The position numbers and the translations under genes were made by a program. Positions 26,884 through 33,857 of a stretch of 64,000 bases of DNA are shown piece after piece. The notes beneath the pieces are model-generated. The model saw only the letters and a list, made by a program, of their open reading frames with translations. It did no database searches and was not told the DNA's origin. Numbering within the stretch: position 1 is the first letter of the stretch; each line of letters opens with the position of its first letter. Origin of the DNA: Lachnospiraceae bacterium (GTDB taxonomy: Bacteria > Bacillota > Clostridia > Lachnospirales > Lachnospiraceae); NCBI GenBank assembly GCA_016283575.1, contig JAEEND010000007.1, positions 62,001 to 126,000 of the forward strand, given 5' to 3'.

Positions 26884-27805
26884 TCAGGGTTCCTATAAAA
26901 GAATACTGAGAATTGCCTTTTATATCGTGGCGTCTGCCCAAATAGTAATGGGCCTTATGTGGTTTTTGATTAATGCTAAAGAAACAGGCTTCGTAAAGAG
27001 CGGTTTATTTTTCATATTGCTTTTGGCATTAGCATTCTTTTTCATAAGAGTGATTGGGAAAGGTTCATGGCTTAAGGTTTTATTCAGGGCTTTGTATGTT
27101 ACTACGATCCCCGTGGTGTTATTTTCGATCTGCTTCGCGATGCCTAAAATAACTCCTTCGTGTGAGAAGTCCCCCGGGTTCTTACTTGCGAATCACACCT
27201 TAGTCGGCCATCTTTCCGAATTCGGATACTACCTTGGGAATGATCTGGTATCGGTTCACGGATCCGAACTGGTTCATATAGATACCAATCCCGATTTGAT
27301 GATATCGGAGCTCGGAAACTGGATTGAGGAAGAATATCCCGATAAAGCCGAGAGAGAATATCATTATTATTGGCTTTCTAAAAGCGCTTTCGCAATATGG
27401 AAGAAGGACTTACTGATCCGTAATACGGCTGAAATTTTAGAGTATACATTTACTCCTTACGCCCCCATGATCATAGAAAAGTTTTCCGTAAGAAACACGG
27501 ATTTACCCATGATAAAGAAGCAGTTTTCAGAGCTTGCACCGGGCTTTTCCAATTTTTATTACAGATTTTCTTTTACAGGATTTCTGGTATTGAGCATATT
27601 GGCGCTTTTTATGGATTTTAAAAAGAACATAAAAAGTCTTATCCCGGTTTTATGCATATCAACGCTGATCGCACTGATCCTGTGGTGGATAAGTCCCCGT
27701 GGATTTGACTTTAGAAGAGGCTTATTTATTACCATTCTTTACGGATTATGGTTTATAAAGGTTTTATTTAATAATAAAGAAACACTCACTCCTGTTTCGG
27801 AGTAG
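26873..27805 (+). CDS. Membrane protein of unknown function in the polysaccharide region
   Basis: 310 residues. Three helices near the N-terminus (about 12-32, 40-58, 68-88), a soluble loop of about 130 residues (GFLLANHTLVGHLSEFGYYLGNDL, then an acidic, Tyr-rich stretch), and three helices at the C-terminus (about 232-300). No motif is recognised. It overlaps wecE by 11 bp, so it belongs to the same transcript. Confidence 0.7.
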   Translation: MENNQGSYKRILRIAFYIVASAQIVMGLMWFLINAKETGFVKSGLFFILLLALAFFFIRVIGKGSWLKVLFRALYVTTIPVVLFSICFAMPKITPSCEKSPGFLLANHTLVGHLSEFGYYLGNDLVSVHGSELVHIDTNPDLMISELGNWIEEEYPDKAEREYHYYWLSKSAFAIWKKDLLIRNTAEILEYTFTPYAPMIIEKFSVRNTDLPMIKKQFSELAPGFSNFYYRFSFTGFLVLSILALFMDFKKNIKSLIPVLCISTLIALILWWISPRGFDFRRGLFITILYGLWFIKVLFNNKETLTPVSE

Positions 27806-27842
27806 ACCCGGGAGCGAGATTAAATAAGAAACGGATTCGGGC

Positions 27843-28898
27843 ATGACTTTTTTACAGTGCTTAATGACTATTTTAATACTTACGGTTGTACCTGCCATAT
27901 TGGGGCTTGGCTTCTTTGATAAAAAGAGCGAGGCCTCCTTGTCGTTATGCCTTGTGGAAGGATATATCTTCTTTTTCGCTGTTTTCCAGGCGGTAGCGGT
28001 TCCTTTCATCATAAGAGAAAAGACCCTTACCCAAATGCTTTCCGTATTGATACCGGTATACTCGATCCTTATGGCGATTTCGGTATTTTTCTTTGTACTG
28101 AATATTGTCCGCAGGAAAAAGCAGGGATTCGTGCCGGCAAAAGAAGTGTACTACTTATCAACATCAGAGATCATTTACCTGGGGCTTTTCCTGGCACTGA
28201 TTCTTTTTCAGATTTACAAAGCGATTTTCTATGTGTATGCAGACGGTGACGATGCTTTTTACATAGCCACGGCACAGGTCGCAGATCAGTCCGATCTTAT
28301 GTATTTAAGAAATCCCTACATGGGCGATGGCATGGGATTAAATTACCGATACGTGATCGCGCCGTTCCCCATGATAATAGCTTCAGTCGCAAGGCTTACG
28401 GGACTTAAGTCGGCTACCGTGGCCCACATATTTTTGTCACCTGTCCTTATTCTGGTTACGTATTTGATCTACTATGAGATCTCAAAGATTTTATTTAAAG
28501 AAGATCGTGAGAAGCGTTACATGTTTTTATCATTGCTTGCGATCTTCGTGATCTTCGGTAATTATTCGACGAGCACGGCGGAGACTTTTTTACTTACACG
28601 TTCCCGTCAGGGAAAAGAAGCTTTGGCGAATATCATTCTTCCCTTTTTATTCTTAATGTTTTTAAAGATTGCGGAAGATATAAAGAAGCTTAAGTTTACA
28701 CATTTCTGCATGCTCACATTGACCATGCTCGGTGCGGCTCTTACCAGTGTTTTTGCCAATATTCTTGCGCCTCTCATGCTTGGACTTTTTGTGCTCTATG
28801 CGATTTACAGAAAGGCAGGCTTTAAGAATATTTTCTTACTCTGTCTTCCTGTTTTGCCTAATATTATATTTTTACTTATCTATTTTGTGGAAGGATAA
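27843..28898 (+). CDS. GT-C-like polytopic membrane protein, N-terminal half (DUF6077-like)
   Basis: 351 residues and about nine helices. The catalytic-loop-like segment FYVYADGDDAFYIATAQVAD is followed by NPYMGDGMGLNYRYVIAPFP, which recalls Lachnospiraceae DUF6077 membrane proteins. These usually continue into further helices and an extracytoplasmic C-terminal domain. Here the frame stops after IIFLLIYFVEG, and the missing kind of sequence begins 2 nt later in another frame. It may therefore be one part of a split or frameshifted glycosyltransferase. No strong ribosome binding site precedes the ATG. Confidence 0.68.
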   Translation: MTFLQCLMTILILTVVPAILGLGFFDKKSEASLSLCLVEGYIFFFAVFQAVAVPFIIREKTLTQMLSVLIPVYSILMAISVFFFVLNIVRRKKQGFVPAKEVYYLSTSEIIYLGLFLALILFQIYKAIFYVYADGDDAFYIATAQVADQSDLMYLRNPYMGDGMGLNYRYVIAPFPMIIASVARLTGLKSATVAHIFLSPVLILVTYLIYYEISKILFKEDREKRYMFLSLLAIFVIFGNYSTSTAETFLLTRSRQGKEALANIILPFLFLMFLKIAEDIKKLKFTHFCMLTLTMLGAALTSVFANILAPLMLGLFVLYAIYRKAGFKNIFLLCLPVLPNIIFLLIYFVEG

Positions 28899-28900
28899 AG

Positions 28901-29713
28901 ATGCAGGCAGTATTTTCTTTTTACGAAAAAGCATTTGAAAATATGGCATCCTTCTCAGGCTCGGGACTGGTTCTGGAGCTTTTCTTCCTGTGCCTGTTAT
29001 TTTTGTTTTTTAAGCTGGATGAGGATTACAAGAAGCACATGCTGCTTTATTTTCCTTTGGTGGTTTTAGTCATATATTTCATGCCCATCTGGGCTGTGTA
29101 TACATCACTTCGCGATGACTCGGAGATTTTATACAGGATCTTCTGGCTCATTCCCATGGGTGTTGTGGTGTGCTTTTCGTGCGTTACGGCGATTTCCATG
29201 CTTCCTAAAAACGGCTTCAGACATTTTGCATTTTTGGGAGCGGTTCTTTTACTTATTTTTTCAGGGGAATATACCTATGGAAGCCCTTTTTACTCGCCGG
29301 CGGAAAATATCTACCATGTGCCGGATTCGGTCGTTAAGATATGTGAAGAGATCGAAGTTCCCGGGCGTGAGATCAGAGCCTGCTTCCCGGAGGAACTGGT
29401 ATCCAATGTGCGCCAGTATTCTTCAGTCGTGTTCTTAACCTACGGCAGAGCTTCCCTCATCACCAATTACCGTGAAGTAAGCCCTATACAGGAACTCTTA
29501 AGAGAAGATATAATAGACACGAAGAGCCTCATAAAGGAGCTTCGAAGAACCGATACACCCTATCTCGTTATTTCGGAAGATAAGCTTTTTACGGACAGTT
29601 TGTGGGACTATGATTTTGCCTATGTGACCACAGTGGAAGGCTATGACATATATTTGGACAATACAGCATATATCGGCCTTTGGGACGATCAGGAGGATTT
29701 ATGGACAGAATAG
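28901..29713 (+). CDS. Membrane protein, likely C-terminal half of the preceding GT-C-like protein
   Basis: 270 residues. Three or four helices (within about 25-120) precede a soluble domain of about 140 residues starting ENIYHVPDSVVKICEEIEVP. That is the layout of the C-terminal third of a GT-C enzyme. It starts 2 nt after the previous stop, in a different frame, with its own GGAAGG at 28889-28894, so it can be translated separately. Together the two ORFs would give about 620 residues, close to the neighbouring 584-residue protein. Confidence 0.65.
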   Translation: MQAVFSFYEKAFENMASFSGSGLVLELFFLCLLFLFFKLDEDYKKHMLLYFPLVVLVIYFMPIWAVYTSLRDDSEILYRIFWLIPMGVVVCFSCVTAISMLPKNGFRHFAFLGAVLLLIFSGEYTYGSPFYSPAENIYHVPDSVVKICEEIEVPGREIRACFPEELVSNVRQYSSVVFLTYGRASLITNYREVSPIQELLREDIIDTKSLIKELRRTDTPYLVISEDKLFTDSLWDYDFAYVTTVEGYDIYLDNTAYIGLWDDQEDLWTE

Positions 29714-30633
29714 CGGTTATAGTACCCTGCTACAATGAAGCACTTACCATCGGTAAGGTTGTTAAGGATGTTAAAGATGCGCTTCCCGATGCAACAGTTT
29801 ATGTTTATGACAATAATTCCAAGGATGACACTGCGAAGATCGCAGAAGAAGCGGGTGCCACAGTGCGTCATGAATATTTACAGGGTAAGGGAAATGTTAT
29901 AAGAAGAATGTTCCGCGAAATAGATGCAAAATGCTATCTCATGGTGGACGGTGACGATACATATCCCATGGAATATGCACGCGCGATGTGCGATCTTGTT
30001 CTAAATGAACAGGCCGACATGGTGGTGGGAGACAGACTTTCTTCCACATATTTTACGGAAAATAAGAGACCTTTCCACAATTTTGGAAATTCCTTTGTGC
30101 GTTTTTCCATTAATCACCTGTTCCATACTAAGATAAAGGATATCATGACAGGCTACAGGGCTTTCAGCTTTAATTTTGCAAAGACCTTCCCCATTTTGTC
30201 CAAGGGCTTTGAAATTGAGACAGAGATGACCATTCATGCTGTCTATAACAATATGGACATAAGAAATGTGGTAGTTGAATATCGCGACCGTATGGAAGGC
30301 TCCGAATCAAAGCTTTCCACATATTCTGACGGTCTTAAGGTAATCGGCACCATCATAAGATTATTTAAAAACTACAAGCCGTTTCAGTTTTTTACGACCA
30401 TTGCAGTTGCTTTATTTTTGGTGGCAGCAGGTTTCTTTATCCCGGTATTCATTGAATATCTTGAAACCGGCATTGTAGAGCGATTTCCCACTCTCATTAC
30501 CTGCGGTTTTGTATTGATGGCGGCGATCCAGTGCTTCTTCTCCGGCGTGATCCTTTCCACCATGGCAACCAAAAACCGACGGGATTTTGAACAGACATTA
30601 ATCAATATGCATTTCTCTGAAAAAGAAATGTAA
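29701..30633 (+). CDS. GT2 glycosyltransferase with C-terminal membrane helices
   Basis: 310 residues from ATG 29701, chosen for AGGAGG at 29691-29696. Motifs: AVIVPCYNEALTIGKVVKDV, YVYDNNSKDDTA, RRMFREIDAKCYLMVDGDDTYP (metal site DGDD) and DIMTGYRAFSF. Two helices (about 235-258 and 270-295) end the protein. It resembles dolichol- or undecaprenyl-phosphate sugar synthases, the third of this kind in the block. It overlaps the previous gene by 13 bp. Confidence 0.9.
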   Translation: MDRIAVIVPCYNEALTIGKVVKDVKDALPDATVYVYDNNSKDDTAKIAEEAGATVRHEYLQGKGNVIRRMFREIDAKCYLMVDGDDTYPMEYARAMCDLVLNEQADMVVGDRLSSTYFTENKRPFHNFGNSFVRFSINHLFHTKIKDIMTGYRAFSFNFAKTFPILSKGFEIETEMTIHAVYNNMDIRNVVVEYRDRMEGSESKLSTYSDGLKVIGTIIRLFKNYKPFQFFTTIAVALFLVAAGFFIPVFIEYLETGIVERFPTLITCGFVLMAAIQCFFSGVILSTMATKNRRDFEQTLINMHFSEKEM

Positions 30634-30644
30634 TCGAGGTATTT

Positions 30645-32381
30645 ATGATAGGAATTTTAAAGAAGCTTCGAGTGCTTTTAGATAGAAAACAGAAACTTCA
30701 GATGGTGGGGCTTGTCCCGTTAATGATCATCGGCGCGGCCTTTGAAACCGCCAGTATCGCATTGGTACTCTCCGTTGTAACAGCCATCATCACTCCCGAA
30801 TCTCTTGAAAAGAATAAGTTCGTCTACTTTTTCTATAATGCCTTCGGATTCAAGGATGTAAAGACCTTTACTATTGTATCCATGGTATTACTGATCGGAG
30901 CATTTATTCTTAAAAATGTATATTTATTTCTGGAATGGAAGGTCCAGTACGCATTTGTATACAGAAATCAGTTCAACACATCTGAAAAGATGCTTAAGAG
31001 CTATTTAAAGCGTGGCTATGAGTATTACCTTTATGCTGATACCGCAGTGGTGCAGAGATCCATTACAAGTGACGTAAATAACATGTACGGTCTGATCCTG
31101 TCCCTGCTTACCATAGCATCCGAAGCGGTTGTGGCAGCATCTCTTATCGTGATGATATTCCTGGTGGAGCCTTTAATGTGTGTTATCATCGGCATTCTTT
31201 TGCTGGTTACCATGATAGTGATAACCAAGATCTTAAAGCCCGTGATGCACAGATCCGGTCAGGAAAATCAGGATTTTTACGCAGGACTTTTTAAATGGAT
31301 ATCCCAGATCGTGCAGGGTATCAAGGAAGTCAAGGTAACGGGAAAAGAAAAGTATTTCATCAATGAATACAAGAAATGCGGCACGGGATATGTCAATGCC
31401 GTTGAAAGATATTCTTTATACAATAACACGCCGAAGCTTTTGATCGAGACTGTATGCATAAGCGGAATGATAGGATATCTGCTTGTCATGGTTATTACAG
31501 GTCAGGATATTTCCACCAAGGTGCCTTCTTTAAGTGCTTTTGCTTTCGCAGCCATGAAGCTTATGCCTTCGGCCAATAAGATCAATAACCAGATCAATGC
31601 GATTTCATTCTTTGAGCCCTTCTTAAAGAATGTATCCGACAATCTTCTTACGGATATTTCCGATGAAAATACGGACATGAGCTTTGTGTTAAAAGAATCC
31701 GAAAAGCTTCCCGTTAAGCAGGGGATCACCCTTAAAGATATTACCTACAGGTATCCCAAGACGGAAAAATATATTTTCAAAAATGCCGAGATGGAGATTC
31801 CCATCGGAAAGGCAGTGGGCGTTGTAGGACAGTCCGGCGCAGGAAAAACCACCATTGTGGATATTCTTTTGGGACTTCTTGAACTTGAAGGTGGCGGCGT
31901 TTACGCCGACAACGTAAATATCAAGGATGATTACAGAGGATGGCTTAAGAACATCGGATATATCCCTCAGATGATCTATATGCTGGACGGAACCATCAGA
32001 CAGAATGTGGCCTTCGGTGTTTCCGAAGAAGAAATGAGTGAAGAAAGAGTCTGGGAAGTGTTAAAAGAAGCTCACCTGGATGATTTTATAAGATCCCTTC
32101 CGGAGGGACTTGATACGGAAATCGGCGAGCGCGGCATACGTCTTTCCGGCGGTCAGCGCCAGAGGATAGGTATTGCTAGAGCCCTTTACAATGACCCTGA
32201 AGTCCTTGTACTTGACGAAGCAACCTCCGCTCTTGATAACGATACGGAAGCTGCAATCATGGAATCCATCAATTCACTCCATGGCAGAAAGACCCTCATC
32301 ATAATCGCTCACAGATTACAGACCATCGAAAAATGCGATATGATCTACCGCGTGAAAGATGGAAAGATAACGAAAGAATAA
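30645..32381 (+). CDS. ABC exporter, PglK/MsbA-like (fused membrane and ATPase domains)
   Basis: 578 residues: six helices in about 20-310, then an ATPase domain. Walker A GQSGAGKTT, Q-loop YIPQMIYMLDGTIRQNVAFG, signature LSGGQRQRIGIARALYNDP, Walker B VLVLDEATSALDND, and H-loop IIAHRLQTIEKC. Exporters of this type flip lipid-linked oligosaccharides or export lipids. As the last gene of the first block it is the likely flippase for the glycan built by the upstream enzymes. It is followed by a terminator at 32458. Confidence 0.9.
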   Translation: MIGILKKLRVLLDRKQKLQMVGLVPLMIIGAAFETASIALVLSVVTAIITPESLEKNKFVYFFYNAFGFKDVKTFTIVSMVLLIGAFILKNVYLFLEWKVQYAFVYRNQFNTSEKMLKSYLKRGYEYYLYADTAVVQRSITSDVNNMYGLILSLLTIASEAVVAASLIVMIFLVEPLMCVIIGILLLVTMIVITKILKPVMHRSGQENQDFYAGLFKWISQIVQGIKEVKVTGKEKYFINEYKKCGTGYVNAVERYSLYNNTPKLLIETVCISGMIGYLLVMVITGQDISTKVPSLSAFAFAAMKLMPSANKINNQINAISFFEPFLKNVSDNLLTDISDENTDMSFVLKESEKLPVKQGITLKDITYRYPKTEKYIFKNAEMEIPIGKAVGVVGQSGAGKTTIVDILLGLLELEGGGVYADNVNIKDDYRGWLKNIGYIPQMIYMLDGTIRQNVAFGVSEEEMSEERVWEVLKEAHLDDFIRSLPEGLDTEIGERGIRLSGGQRQRIGIARALYNDPEVLVLDEATSALDNDTEAAIMESINSLHGRKTLIIIAHRLQTIEKCDMIYRVKDGKITKE

Positions 32382-32401
32382 TTTAATAGGGCGTAGCTTA
32401 C

Positions 32402-32657
32402 ATAAACTGTTTTCACCCCGCTCTCGCTTCGGTCCTCGCGTTCTTGCATTTAAAAATCCCCCGGCATCATCTCATCTGCCGGGGGTTATTACGTTTAGGC
32501 GACCGATATAATCGAAATAAAGGCTGTAAGAAGATAAAGGAAGGGCTTTGTATAAACATGTTTGAACCTCTCCACAGCGTCTGCGCTTAGCGAGGTTCTT
32601 TCGAGCTTAGCGCGGTTACGCGAGGACCGAAGCGAGAGCGGGGTGAAAACAGTTTAT
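32402..32657. repeat. Perfect 39-bp inverted repeats 178 bp apart, with a competing 19-bp pair
   Basis: 32402-32440 and 32619-32657 are exact reverse complements over 39 bp. In addition 32539-32557 pairs perfectly with 32652-32670 over 19 bp, sharing GTTTAT with the first pair, so the two pairings exclude each other at that point. The interior contains the terminator of the ABC exporter and repeated GCTTAGCG words. It fills the 296-nt gap between convergent genes and contains no ORF that I trust. Confidence 0.88.
32458..32490 (+). terminator. Terminator after the ABC exporter gene
   Basis: 9-bp G+C-only-type stem CCCCCGGCA (32458-32466) with TGCCGGGGG (32477-32485) followed by a T-rich stretch. 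Confidence 0.75.
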
Positions 32658-32677
32658 ACAAAGCCCTTCCAGGTTTT

Positions 32678-33628
32678 TTATTGGTTTATTATTTCAATTA
32701 TATGGTCGCCCACAAGCTTGAGGCCTTTTTCGTTAAGGTTGAAGCCATCTACGTATTCGGTGACATTCTTTTCCGTGATCTTGTAGAAGTAGTTGTCGAT
32801 TACGGAGATGGTATTGTTTTCTACGGAATAATCTATGATATCCATAGCCATTTTGGAACCGTTGTAATGTGATACAACCATGGATGAAGCAAGCTGAATG
32901 CTTCCGTCATCATTACGTACGTATGCAAGGTAGGGTGTGGTCATCATGACTCTTAAGTGAGGATATGCTTTCTGTAGTGAAGGGATAACATGCCTGAGAG
33001 CTCCGTTAAAGGTTCGTTCCGGATATCCGGGATCCCATATTTCTCCGCTGGGTACGCCATTAAAGAAATCATTCAAGGAATATGAGAATAAGACGATATC
33101 CACTTCATTGAGATCTATGGTATTTAACACCTTATTGAAGTATTCCTGATTTTCTTCGCCATGAACATAGATATGAGTGTTTTTATATTCGTTCTGTTTT
33201 CTGAAATCCTTGGAAACAAGGGCATCTACAATGCCTACAGCGGAAAATGCCGTCCATTCGTCATAGTTTAATTCCATATTTACCTTGTCTGAAAATGTGG
33301 AATTGTCGGCATACAAATAATCTACCTTGTAGCCTGTCTGTTCTTCGATGTAATCGGGAAGAAGAAGGTCTGAATCGCTGCACTGTAAAGCATTATTTCC
33401 GATAACAAGGATGTAAGGCTTTCCGTCTCCGTCCGAATCCTTAATGGGCTGATAGTAGATATAGTCCATGTTCTCTATTTCATAAGCCGTCTCATCGGTT
33501 TCTATTTCTACTTCAACTCTGTTTCTTATTTTCCATGTAGCTAACAGGAATACGATTATCAGTATAACTAAGAGCATGATGCCAACCATGATCTTATTGG
33601 CAAGTGACAATATATTTTTCTCTTTCAT
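32678..33628 (-). CDS. Membrane-anchored SGNH-fold protein lacking catalytic residues
   Basis: 316 residues; AAAGGA precedes the ATG at 33628. One N-terminal helix (about 12-33) places the rest outside. The SGNH fold is recognisable but the catalytic sites are altered: YILVIGNNALQ where GDS is expected, SYSLNDFF in place of GxND, and YVDGFNLNEKG in place of DGxHPN. The Ser and His of the triad are both gone, so hydrolase activity is unlikely; a sugar-binding or structural role is possible. It is the only minus-strand gene within the polysaccharide region and is divergent from the GH25 gene. Confidence 0.78.
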   Translation of the reverse strand: MKEKNILSLANKIMVGIMLLVILIIVFLLATWKIRNRVEVEIETDETAYEIENMDYIYYQPIKDSDGDGKPYILVIGNNALQCSDSDLLLPDYIEEQTGYKVDYLYADNSTFSDKVNMELNYDEWTAFSAVGIVDALVSKDFRKQNEYKNTHIYVHGEENQEYFNKVLNTIDLNEVDIVLFSYSLNDFFNGVPSGEIWDPGYPERTFNGALRHVIPSLQKAYPHLRVMMTTPYLAYVRNDDGSIQLASSMVVSHYNGSKMAMDIIDYSVENNTISVIDNYFYKITEKNVTEYVDGFNLNEKGLKLVGDHIIEIINQ

Positions 33629-33770
33629 AAAGAATCCTTTCTCTTTAAATTCAGTATGAGTTTACTATCAAAAATCGCAAAAATAAACCCATGACGGCAA
33701 GATTAAGAAAATATTCAAAAAAGATAACGAAAAATCAAGGTTTCTTAAGGCTGCGGTCCGCTGCGTTAAC

Positions 33771-33799
33771 TTGTAAACACAGATGAAAAATGATACAAT
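33771..33799 (+). promoter_or_regulatory. Sigma-A-type promoter of the GH25 gene
   Basis: TTGTAA (33771-33776), 17-nt spacer, TACAAT (33794-33799). The in-frame ATG at 33783 lies inside this promoter and cannot be the start; the ATG at 33858 can. Confidence 0.78.
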
Positions 33800-33857
33800 G
33801 TCACAGAATGCAGTCTTATGGCCCCGGGCCATTTTACAGATACAAATTGGAGGAACC

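Noticed and set aside
32402-32657. Insertion sequence
   Set aside because: Perfect inverted repeats are present but no transposase ORF and no clear target-site duplication; kept only as a repeat.
33783-33857. Longer start for the GH25 gene at 33783
   Set aside because: That ATG lies in the spacer between the -35 and -10 boxes; the ATG at 33858 has a good ribosome binding site.
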